A stretch of 64,000 bases of DNA from Tardibacter chloracetimidivorans (GTDB lineage Bacteria; Pseudomonadota; Alphaproteobacteria; Sphingomonadales; Sphingomonadaceae), in NCBI RefSeq assembly GCF_001890385.1, contig NZ_CP018221.1, positions 1,971,501-2,035,500 of the forward strand, written 5' to 3'. A program made the position numbers and the translations under genes. The notes beneath the pieces are model-generated. The model searched no databases. It was given only the letters and a program-made list of their open reading frames with translations, and was not told where the DNA came from. This document shows, piece after piece, positions 56,828 through 64,000 of the stretch (positions are counted from its first letter, which is position 1; every line of letters starts with the position of its first letter).

Positions 56828-57766
56828 ATGACCACTCCGCCCTTCAACTGGAACGACCTCCGCTTCCTCCTCGCCGTTGCCCGGTCGCGTACCATCTCGC
56901 TGGCCGGACGCCGCACTGGGACCGACCATGCAACCGTCAGTCGTCGGATATCGGCACTCGAGGCGGCACTGGGCCTCCAACTCTTTGAGCGCAATCCGCG
57001 CGGCTACAACCTTACCCAGCATGGCGAGGCACTACTCGGCATGGCAACCGCGATGGAGGCGGAAGCGGTGCGGATCGAGGAGACCGCGGCCGGAAAACAG
57101 CAAGGGCTTGTGGGGGCGGTCCGGATCAGCACGCCCGAGGGTTTCGGCAACTTCTTTCTCGCGTCCCGGATCGGCGCCTTGGCGGCGGCGCATCCCCGCC
57201 TCGCGGTGGAGATGATCACCATCCAGCAGATCGTGGCGCTGTCACGCCGGGAGGCGGATGTGGCGGTGACGATGACCCTGCCGCCGGGCGGGAACTTCCT
57301 CCACGAGCATCTCACCGACTATCGCTTGTTCGTGTACGGGTCGCGGTCCTATCTCGCCTCTGCCCCGCCGATCAGGTCGCGCGACGACCTCGGCGACCAT
57401 CCGTTCATCGGTTATGTCGATGACCTGATCTTCACACGTGCCCTCAACTATCTGTCGGAAATCCGCCCGCACCTCCGCGCGCGGCTGCAGAACAGCAGCC
57501 TGCATGCCCAGCTCAGCGCGACCGTCGCGGGCTTCGGCTTGTGCGTTCTGCCAGCCTATGTTGCCAGGACCGCGCCCGAGCTGGTCCCGATATTGCCGAA
57601 TGAAATATCGCTGACGCGGTCTTACTGGATGGTTGCCGACACCGACATAGCCGAGACTGCGCAAATCCGCCTGACCCTGCGTTTTTTGCGCGGCTTGATG
57701 GCGGAGGCTGGCGACTTGTTTACAAGGACGCCCGACTGCACTGAAAGCGGCTCCCCACCGACCTGA
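56828..57766 (+). CDS. LysR-family transcriptional regulator
   Basis: A 312-aa regulator. The winged helix is FNWNDLRFLLAVARSRTISLAGRR with TDHATVSRRISALEAALG, and the effector domain has VRISTPEGFGNFFLASRI. It is read divergently from the alcohol dehydrogenase-mmsA-hydrolase-MFS operon and so is its probable regulator, with the dyad at 56805-56822 as likely binding site. Its effector may be 3-hydroxyisobutyrate or a relative; unknown. Confidence 0.93.
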   Translation: MTTPPFNWNDLRFLLAVARSRTISLAGRRTGTDHATVSRRISALEAALGLQLFERNPRGYNLTQHGEALLGMATAMEAEAVRIEETAAGKQQGLVGAVRISTPEGFGNFFLASRIGALAAAHPRLAVEMITIQQIVALSRREADVAVTMTLPPGGNFLHEHLTDYRLFVYGSRSYLASAPPIRSRDDLGDHPFIGYVDDLIFTRALNYLSEIRPHLRARLQNSSLHAQLSATVAGFGLCVLPAYVARTAPELVPILPNEISLTRSYWMVADTDIAETAQIRLTLRFLRGLMAEAGDLFTRTPDCTESGSPPT

Positions 57767-57848
57767 ACAGGGGCGGATGCAAAGCCACTACAGGACGTTG
57801 CAGCGATCCTTTCAGTACCGTATTCGCGCCACCCTTTAGTCCCGCTCA

Positions 57849-58373
57849 TTATTGTGCGGGGGTTGGCATTGGGCTGATTTTGCCGTGGAGGTTTGCGAGG
57901 TCGTCGCCGAGTATCCTGTCGCCGGCGCGGACCGGATTGGCGTCGATGAGCACGAACAAAAAGCGCACTGGTGCTGATCCTCTGACGATCCACTTATGGT
58001 TGGTTCCGCGCTGGATGACGACGTCGCCGGCCTTCAGGCCGCGGATCATCTCGCCATTGTCGAGCTCCATGTCGCACGCCCCCGCCAGCACCACGGCATA
58101 ATCGAGCGTCTCGGTGCGGTGCATGACGCTGGCGCTGTGCGCATCAGGCCCCAGCTCGCCGATGCGCAGCAGCACGCGCTGGCCCTTGGGACCGGGCTCG
58201 CCATTGTTGAAAGCGCTCTCGTCGTTGTTGACGGGAAGCTCACTGGTGCACCACACCGTCATCGCCTGATAGTCCGGAAGCCGCTCTTGCGACCGCATGA
58301 CCTCGTCCTGCCGGACGATCGCGTTGCCTTCATCGTCATGCCCCGTGACAACACGCCTAATCTCAAATGCCAC
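57849..58373 (-). CDS. cupin-domain protein
   Basis: A protein of about 174 aa with one cupin barrel: HRTETLDYAVVLAGACDMELDNGE and LKAGDVVIQRGTNHKWIVRGSAPVRFLFV contain the two cupin motifs, with some metal ligands (His, Glu, His) recognisable. AAGGAG lies eight bases before a GTG at 58373, which is a better start than the ATG at 58388 that contains this site. It is followed by no close gene; the fumarylacetoacetase gene lies 161 bp upstream on the same strand. It could be a sensor or an isomerase or dioxygenase. Confidence 0.82.
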   Translation of the reverse strand: MAFEIRRVVTGHDDEGNAIVRQDEVMRSQERLPDYQAMTVWCTSELPVNNDESAFNNGEPGPKGQRVLLRIGELGPDAHSASVMHRTETLDYAVVLAGACDMELDNGEMIRGLKAGDVVIQRGTNHKWIVRGSAPVRFLFVLIDANPVRAGDRILGDDLANLHGKISPMPTPAQ

Positions 58374-58534
58374 AGCGATCTCCTTCAATCTTGGGTGGTC
58401 GTGGCCGGTGAGCCCGCCAAGCCTGGCGCATCTTCCGAACCAGGCTCGTTCAGCGTTGGTTCCAGCGTCTCCTGACGGGCTTCAGCGTCTCTCAGCATTG
58501 GCTGCGGCGCATCGACCGTTGCACGGCAGCGTGG

Positions 58535-59845
58535 CTACAGCGGAAGCGCCGAAACGATCCGGCCCGTGCACGACCCAAAGCCAAGCGGTGCGAAGCCAGC
58601 CCGCTCGCACCGGGCCGAGAAGCTGACCTCATCACCATCTTCAAGGAAGGTGCGTGTTTCCCCATTGGGAAGCGTAAGGGGCAATTCCCCCATATTGCAC
58701 AATTCGAACATGCTGCCGAACATTTCGCGGTTGGGCCCGGATATAGTGCCTGAACCGACGAGATCGCCCGGGCAGAGATTGGTGCCGCCGCAGCTCTGAT
58801 GCGTGATCATCTGTGCGAAGGTCCAATAGAGATAGCGGGCGTCCGTGCCGACGATCTTGACGGGTTCGTCGCCGGCCTCGCGCATGGCGGCGGTCGACAA
58901 ATGCGCTTCCAGCCGGATCGACAAACCGCCATTCGCCTGATCGTCAGCGTCGATCAAATAGGCTGGAGGATGTGGCTGATCGGCGATCCGGTCCATCAGC
59001 GCGGTGCGGAACGGCGCCATCGCTTGTTGCGTAACGATCCAGGGGGAAATCGTCGTGCTGAAACCTTTGCCGTTGAAGGGACCCAACGGCGCCGTCTCCC
59101 AGAACTGGATGTCGCGGGCGGACCAGTCGTTGAGCAGGCAGAAACCGGCCATGCGCTGCTCGGCTTCACCAATCAGCACCGGCTCGCCCAAGGCATTCGC
59201 CCCAGCCACGAACATGCCGAGTTCAAGCTCGAAATCCAGCCAGCGGCTTGCTCCGAACTCTGGCCGGTCGTCGATCAGCCGTTGCCCGAGTGGACGCCGG
59301 ACACCTTCGCCGCTGATCCGAACCGAGGAGGCCCGTCCGTTGTAGCCGAGCGGCATGCTCGCATAGCTGCGCGGTAGCAGGGGATTCAATTTGAAGATGC
59401 GGCCGGCTTCCTCGGCATGATGGATGCCAACGAAGAAATCGGTATAGCTGCGCACCGAGGATGGCAGGTGCATCTGCGCCTCGTCCATCGGAACCAGAGC
59501 ATCCTGCGGAATTGCCGCCCGGACAGCTGGATCGCAACGTGCATCCAGCAAATCGCCCACGATGATTCGCAACCGCCCGATATAGTCAACCCCCGCCGCG
59601 AGAAGCGGATCGAGATCGCCGCCCTTCAGAAGAAGGCTCAGATCCTCCGGCAGCAGCGACGCGGCATCCAGCGTGCGAAGATCCAGAATATGTGCGCCAA
59701 TTGCCACGCCGGGGCGCCTATCGATCCCATCCCGACTGAATATCCCCAGCGGCAGGTTCTGGATGGGGAAATCAGTGTCCGGCGAGTTCGCGCTTTCCAC
59801 CCAGCTTTTTCGGGAGGGCTCGTGCGTCGCGTCGATCGGCATCAT
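58535..59845 (-). CDS. fumarylacetoacetase-type hydrolase
   Basis: A 436-aa protein of full-length fumarylacetoacetase type. Active-site residues are visible: the DFFVGIHHA block (Asp and the catalytic His), DFELELGMFV (metal Glu pair), LLNDWSARDIQ (metal Asp) and GPFNGKGFSTT (Lys). It hydrolyses a fumarylacetoacetate-like 1,3-diketone to fumarate and acetoacetate. The start at 59845 has GAGG upstream; the long frame to 60091 is excluded because it runs into the receptor gene. No homogentisate dioxygenase gene is in the window, so the true substrate is open. Confidence 0.9.
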   Translation of the reverse strand: MMPIDATHEPSRKSWVESANSPDTDFPIQNLPLGIFSRDGIDRRPGVAIGAHILDLRTLDAASLLPEDLSLLLKGGDLDPLLAAGVDYIGRLRIIVGDLLDARCDPAVRAAIPQDALVPMDEAQMHLPSSVRSYTDFFVGIHHAEEAGRIFKLNPLLPRSYASMPLGYNGRASSVRISGEGVRRPLGQRLIDDRPEFGASRWLDFELELGMFVAGANALGEPVLIGEAEQRMAGFCLLNDWSARDIQFWETAPLGPFNGKGFSTTISPWIVTQQAMAPFRTALMDRIADQPHPPAYLIDADDQANGGLSIRLEAHLSTAAMREAGDEPVKIVGTDARYLYWTFAQMITHQSCGGTNLCPGDLVGSGTISGPNREMFGSMFELCNMGELPLTLPNGETRTFLEDGDEVSFSARCERAGFAPLGFGSCTGRIVSALPL

Positions 59846-59931
59846 GTTAGCGGCCTCGATATTTGGATAGTTACTCGGTCTGATCGATCGAAAGGCGCAG
59901 GCGGCCTCACTGAGACCGCCTGCACTCCGCT

Positions 59932-62205
59932 TCAGAACTGATACCTGGCCTTGACGCCATATGTGCGGGGGGCGCCGGGAATGCCGAAGTCGTTGCCGCC
60001 CGCGCCATCGCCGCCGCCGGTGTAATAATAGGAACCGGTCAGGTTTCGGCCATAGACCTGCAGGCTGAAGCCGGAGTCGAGTGGCTTCCATGTGAGCGAT
60101 GCGTTCACGACGTGGAACCCGTCCTGCCTGAGGCGATTGTTCGGTTCCCAGAAGACATGCGACTTATAACCATCGGTCGCATTGAACTCGAACAGACCCA
60201 GCTCCGTCTCCAGCGCATAATTTACCCCAAGCGTGTAGGAGAACTCCGGCGCCTGAGGCAGACGGCGGCCAGCCAGGACGCAGGGGGTCGTGCCGTAGCC
60301 GCCGAGGACATCACCGCCGATGGCACGCGGAGCCGAGCAGACGCCGCCGGGGAAATCGACATATTTGGCGTTCAGGACTTCGGCTGCGGCAGTTAGGGTC
60401 AGCCCCTCTGCCGGCGCCAGCACTGCGTCGACATCGATGCCCTTGATGTGCGCCTTGGCCGCGTTGAACAGCAGCGTGCCGCCCGGAGGCGCCGGCGGCG
60501 CCGTGGTGCGAAGCTGGATGTCCTTATAGATATAATAGAAGGCCGAGGCATTGAGCTGCAGCAGGCGATCCGCCGTCCGGGACTTGAAGCCGATCTCGAA
60601 TGCATCGAGTACCTCGGGCTTCGTCGCCGGGTTGGTGAACGCAACAGGATTGAAACCGCCCGACTTGAAGCCCCGATTATAGGAGGCATAGACGTTGACG
60701 TCCTCCGCCACGTCTTGGGCGATGATCGCGCGGTAGGTCAGCTTGTTGAAGGTGACGTCGGTGTCGATTCCGTCGGGGAAGCCGCTGAAAGGCTGGCCCG
60801 GCTGCGTCACCTGGCTCGCCGGGAACGCCGGGACCGAATTGGGGAAGCCGGGCAGCGGCGTGGCGATGCCGCCAATCCGCTTGGTGTCGCTGGTGTAGCG
60901 CACGCCCAGGGTAAGTCTCGTGGTCGGAGTGATCGCATAAGTGCCGTCGGCATAGCCCGAGACCGACCGGGTCTTCTGCGAACCATCGGTCTCGATCGGA
61001 ACCGCACCCGCGCACACCGCATCCACGCAGGTGCCGTACACGTTGGTTACGATCCGGGTGTTGTCGTGATAGTAAAAAGCGCCGACGATCCAAGAGAAGG
61101 GCGAACTGCTGTCCGAAGCCAGCTGAAGTTCCTGGCTGAACGTCTTCGCCGTTTGGTCCAGGCCAAAGTTGATCGCGCTTTGTCCTGCTACTGGGTTGCC
61201 GACGTTATAGGATTGGATGAGGAACACCGGGGACTTGTTGTTGATATACCCGGTCGTGCTCGTCAGCGTCGCGAAATCGAAGTTCTGCTCGGCTTTCAAT
61301 GAGACGATGATCTGGGTTTGCTTGGCAAATGGATCACGTCGTTCGTTGATCACATACTCGCCGAGATTGCCGGTGCCATCGGCTCCAACCGAACCGCGAT
61401 AGATTTGGCCGCCCAGGCCCTGGTCGCTGTTCGTGCGATCATAGAAACCGCGTAGCGTGATCTTGGTGTCGGGCCCGGGTCGCCACAGCAACTTGCCCTG
61501 AACGCCGAAATCCTCGAACGTGTAGGCCTCGCTGCCGGTGAAGGCATTGCGCCCCCAGCCGTCCGCCTGGTTGATATACACGGCAGCGATATTTGCCGCC
61601 AGCGTATCGCTGAGGGGGGTCGAGCCATAGAAGTTCAGTTGCGTGGTATCGTAGTTGCCATAGCTGGCCGACGCGTCGACGCTGACGTCGTCACCCGGAT
61701 CCTTCGTTATGACGTGGATCAGACCACCAGTGGTGTTGCGGCCATACAGCGTGCCCTGGGGGCCTTTGAGCACCTCAATTCGCTGGATATTATTGAACGA
61801 GAAGGCGGCGGCGGCGGCATTCGGAAGATAAAGGCCGTCAAGATAGGTCGCGACGGGCAGTTCGGTCGTATAGCCGGCGCTGTTCTGCCCAACACCGCGC
61901 AGATAGGCGTTGATGCCGACTATCGATCGATTCTGACTGAGGCCCGGCGTGATCTGGGGCAGGTCGTTGGTGCTCTGAATGCCCAGCCGCGTCAGCGTGC
62001 TGCCTTCGAACGCGGCAATCGAGATCGGCACCTTCTGCAGGTTTTCCGAACGGCGATTGGCGGTGACGATGATTTCCTCGATGCCGGTGCCGGTGTCGGC
62101 GGCGGGCGCGCTGGTGGAATCAGGCGCGGATACTTGCGCCAGAGCGGTGCTCGACCACAGCCCCGCGATCAGCAGCGATATCCCAATCGGTTGATTGATT
62201 TTCAT
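59932..62205 (-). CDS. TonB-dependent outer-membrane receptor
   Basis: A 757-aa receptor. The signal peptide MKINQPIGISLLIAGLW to STALAQ is followed by a TonB-box-like EEIIVTANRR and the plug domain, including NIQRIEVLKGPQGTLYGRNTTGG, then the barrel ending KARYQF with a terminal Phe. GGGAGGGAG precedes the start at 62205. It lies between the fumarylacetoacetase and the GntR gene on the same strand and is probably regulated by it. The likely role is import of the aromatic substrate of this cluster. Confidence 0.93.
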   Translation of the reverse strand: MKINQPIGISLLIAGLWSSTALAQVSAPDSTSAPAADTGTGIEEIIVTANRRSENLQKVPISIAAFEGSTLTRLGIQSTNDLPQITPGLSQNRSIVGINAYLRGVGQNSAGYTTELPVATYLDGLYLPNAAAAAFSFNNIQRIEVLKGPQGTLYGRNTTGGLIHVITKDPGDDVSVDASASYGNYDTTQLNFYGSTPLSDTLAANIAAVYINQADGWGRNAFTGSEAYTFEDFGVQGKLLWRPGPDTKITLRGFYDRTNSDQGLGGQIYRGSVGADGTGNLGEYVINERRDPFAKQTQIIVSLKAEQNFDFATLTSTTGYINNKSPVFLIQSYNVGNPVAGQSAINFGLDQTAKTFSQELQLASDSSSPFSWIVGAFYYHDNTRIVTNVYGTCVDAVCAGAVPIETDGSQKTRSVSGYADGTYAITPTTRLTLGVRYTSDTKRIGGIATPLPGFPNSVPAFPASQVTQPGQPFSGFPDGIDTDVTFNKLTYRAIIAQDVAEDVNVYASYNRGFKSGGFNPVAFTNPATKPEVLDAFEIGFKSRTADRLLQLNASAFYYIYKDIQLRTTAPPAPPGGTLLFNAAKAHIKGIDVDAVLAPAEGLTLTAAAEVLNAKYVDFPGGVCSAPRAIGGDVLGGYGTTPCVLAGRRLPQAPEFSYTLGVNYALETELGLFEFNATDGYKSHVFWEPNNRLRQDGFHVVNASLTWKPLDSGFSLQVYGRNLTGSYYYTGGGDGAGGNDFGIPGAPRTYGVKARYQF

Positions 62206-62276
62206 TGTCTCCCTCCCCATGGTTCAGCTTCAAGGCGATGGACTCGCCGTTTCTAAGCCTTGGGAAGAGGGGTATA

Positions 62277-62307
62277 TCAAATATATTAGATGGTCAAATA
62301 TCTATTA
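62277..62307. promoter_or_regulatory. direct repeats in receptor promoter
   Basis: Two similar 14-base direct repeats, TCAAATATATTAGA and TCAAATATCTATTA, are 17 bases apart in an A+T-rich stretch between the GntR stop and the receptor start. They may be sites of the FadR-type regulator or UP-like promoter DNA. Confidence 0.45.
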
Positions 62308-62339
62308 CGATTTTTTGTATATAAAATTGGATTTTGCGG

Positions 62340-63032
62340 TCAAGAATGCTCAATCGCTTGGATGATCCGCCGAGTGGTCTGGCTCACATGATCGACGATC
62401 GTCTCGACAAGCGCGTCGGCGTCACGCGCCAGGGCAAACTCGGCCAGCTTGTCATGATCTGCTGCAAGGTGACGCCTGCCTGCCACATGGGAATAGAAAG
62501 CACGAAAGCGCTGATATTGCTCGTAAAGCTGAGCCCGTATCACGAGCAGGCGCTGATTGCCGGCCGCGGCGACCAATGCCTGATGGAACGCGGCATGCGC
62601 GGCGAGGAATTCCAGCGACACCTCGCCGTCTTCAGTGAAGCGCGCCGAGGTCGCCCGCAACTTGTACTGGGCAGCGACCAGCCCACCTTCCCATTCGATT
62701 CCGCCGCGCTCAACCGAGCGGCGGCAGGCAATCGACTCGATGTCGCAGCGCAGGTCGGTCAACTCCTGGAGGTCGGTGATCGAGACCGGCGTCACGGCGA
62801 AGCCGCGCTGGTCGCGCGTCTCGACGAGATGCTCGGAGACGAGGCGAAACAGCGCCTCGCGCACCGCGCCCGGACTTATGCCCAGGCTCAGGGCCAGCTC
62901 ATGAACCTTCAGCTTCTTGTTCGGCATGTGATGGCCGCAAAGAATGTCCGCCCGGATGGAGTCGTAGGCGAAGCTCGCCTGACTACCCGATCCGGGCTCA
63001 TAGCGCTCAGCGGCCTTGGCGATCGAAAACAT
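62340..63032 (-). CDS. GntR/FadR-family transcriptional regulator
   Basis: A 230-aa regulator. The N-terminal winged helix includes VHELALSLGISPGAVREALFR with LVSEHLVETRDQRGFAVTPV, and the C-terminal FCD domain shows the metal-ligand pattern in LTDLRCDIES, HAAFHQALVAAAGNQ and HDKLAEFALARDADAL. Such regulators usually repress catabolic genes and release DNA when the substrate or its acid is bound. It lies between the Rieske oxygenase gene and the TonB receptor gene, all on the minus strand. Confidence 0.92.
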   Translation of the reverse strand: MFSIAKAAERYEPGSGSQASFAYDSIRADILCGHHMPNKKLKVHELALSLGISPGAVREALFRLVSEHLVETRDQRGFAVTPVSITDLQELTDLRCDIESIACRRSVERGGIEWEGGLVAAQYKLRATSARFTEDGEVSLEFLAAHAAFHQALVAAAGNQRLLVIRAQLYEQYQRFRAFYSHVAGRRHLAADHDKLAEFALARDADALVETIVDHVSQTTRRIIQAIEHS

Positions 63033-63124
63033 GTGCTCCTGGCAATCCTCGTTGATGGTAAACCGAGCGGGTAGCTCCGGACTTAAATGTTAGAATGGCT
63101 ACGACAGGCTGACAAAGGCTTTCG

Positions 63125-64000
63125 TCAACTGGCGGCCAAAGCCGGCTCGCGCCGCGCTTCGTCCTCGATCAGCTTCAAGAGGCGGCGGCGGACCTGGACG
63201 CCGCCCTCGTCGATACGCAGCAGCAGCGGCTTCATGTCCCAGAAGTCCCTCCCCTTCATCGCGGCGTGAACCCGCTCGATCATTGGCTTATCCTCGGTCT
63301 GAAAGATGCGCGCCCGTGTTTCCGCGATCATTTGATTGACGGCTTCGTCGTCCGCAGCATAATTGCGCGTCATAGCGTAGAAATAATGGGTGCTATCCTC
63401 GCTTTCCGGCGTGAAGATATGCGCGGCGGTGCCGCGATGGCAATCATCCCCCTCCTTGCCTTCGTGCCGCACCTCCGCATCGAGGCGCATGGCCGACGCC
63501 GCGAACCAGCGGACTCTTAGCGTCAGATCCACCAGCTCGGGCAAGTTGGGGATCATGCGCGGATAAAAAGCGGGTGGACGCGTACTGCGGGATTGCCAGG
63601 CAACTTCTATCCACTCGTCAGTCGACGTGACCTTAGGCTTGTTAAAAACCACCCCGCCTCCGCCGAGCGTGTCGGCATGAAGATGGTCGGTGTGGCTGAG
63701 ATCCATGATGTTGTCCACATAGAGCTCATACCCGCCTCCACCGGAGAGGATTTCGCCATGACTTCTGGCGGAGGCAGGCGCCGCATCCAGCCATGAGAAA
63801 TCGGGGATCAGCCCTGGATCGCAGCGCGCTGCGTCGCCCATCCAGATCCAGATTATGCCGTAGCGCTCGACAACAGGCCAGCTGCGCACCCGGGCGGCGC
63901 GAAGAACGGCGCCATGTGGATTTGCCACACATGCGCCAGTGCGATCGAAGCCGAGCCCATGATAGCCACAGACGAGAATGCCGCGATCATTGACCTTGCC
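63125..64000 (-). CDS. Rieske aromatic oxygenase, oxygenase subunit (N-terminus beyond window)
   Basis: The frame is open to the right edge of the window. It carries the second half of the Rieske cluster motif (CGYHGLGFD) and then the catalytic domain with mononuclear-iron ligands in DLSHTDHLHADTLGG, the typical two histidines. The C-terminus is VQVRRRLLKLIEDEARR. It resembles vanillate O-demethylase oxygenase (VanA) and other single-component Rieske dioxygenases of the PaO/VanA type. It probably hydroxylates or demethylates an aromatic carboxylate. The reductase partner is not in view. Confidence 0.9.
   Translation of the reverse strand, partial: GKVNDRGILVCGYHGLGFDRTGACVANPHGAVLRAARVRSWPVVERYGIIWIWMGDAARCDPGLIPDFSWLDAAPASARSHGEILSGGGGYELYVDNIMDLSHTDHLHADTLGGGGVVFNKPKVTSTDEWIEVAWQSRSTRPPAFYPRMIPNLPELVDLTLRVRWFAASAMRLDAEVRHEGKEGDDCHRGTAAHIFTPESEDSTHYFYAMTRNYAADDEAVNQMIAETRARIFQTEDKPMIERVHAAMKGRDFWDMKPLLLRIDEGGVQVRRRLLKLIEDEARREPALAAS

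Noticed and set aside
58535-60091. 518-codon version of the fumarylacetoacetase
   Set aside because: The N-terminal 82 residues are arginine-rich read-through into the receptor gene; family length and the ribosome site fix the start at 59845.
1-64000. CRISPR arrays, tRNA and rRNA genes
   Set aside because: No regularly spaced repeats and no cloverleaf or rRNA sequence were noticed on either strand.

Overview
The window is GC-rich and dense with catabolic genes and transposons. It most resembles an aromatic-degrading alphaproteobacterium of the sphingomonad group (Sphingobium, Novosphingobium or Sphingomonas). That is inferred from the two large TonB-dependent receptors beside catabolic genes, the meta-cleavage lower pathway, the Rieske oxygenase, the set of luciferase-like monooxygenases and the IS types (IS630, IS66, IS21, IS3, IS256 remnants). 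No rRNA, tRNA or CRISPR array was seen.

Layout. 1-5.1 kb: the end of one meta-pathway operon (acylating acetaldehyde dehydrogenase, 4-hydroxy-2-oxovalerate aldolase, a ketopantoate-reductase-like gene). The last gene is split by an IS630 element. Behind it lie a relic of the aldolase, an internally deleted IS630 copy and a tyrosine-recombinase stump. 5.1-12.1 kb: a DUF3800 gene split by a second IS630 type, a P4-type integrase, a full IS66 gene set and an IS66 remnant. 12.2-22.8 kb (minus strand): an almost fully coupled operon for the oxalocrotonate branch of meta-cleavage. Its order is acyl-CoA ligase, semialdehyde dehydrogenase, hydratase, decarboxylase, tautomerase, acetaldehyde dehydrogenase, aldolase, extradiol dioxygenase, SnoaL-like protein, SDR and NmrA-like reductase. 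The central steps would carry a 2-hydroxymuconic-semialdehyde-type ring-cleavage product to pyruvate and an acyl-CoA.

22.9-39.4 kb: a flavin-centred region. It has a RibB-like protein with a degenerate cyclohydrolase half, an alpha/beta hydrolase, a LysR regulator, five luciferase-like monooxygenases, a TetR regulator, a flavin reductase, a SnoaL-like protein and a TonB receptor, and it is interrupted by an IS21 element. One monooxygenase gene is present twice as a 1,199-bp inverted repeat about 9.8 kb apart.

39.8-43.8 kb: an acyl-CoA dehydrogenase followed by a wrecked carboxylase gene, IS3 debris, a second apparently identical copy of the IS630 seen at 6 kb, and recombinase and IS256 debris. 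43.9-51.2 kb: a large catalase, then an unusual group: thioredoxin-reductase-like flavoprotein, 52-aa ORF, haem-oxygenase-like diiron protein, methyltransferase, PurD-like ATP-grasp enzyme, SET-domain protein and 59-aa ORF. This is the best candidate for an undescribed system. 51.7-57.8 kb: a LysR-controlled operon for 3-hydroxyisobutyryl-CoA to propionyl-CoA (iron alcohol dehydrogenase, methylmalonate-semialdehyde dehydrogenase, acyl-CoA hydrolase, MFS transporter). 57.8-64 kb: cupin, fumarylacetoacetase, TonB receptor, GntR/FadR regulator and the C-terminal part of a Rieske ring-hydroxylating or demethylating oxygenase.
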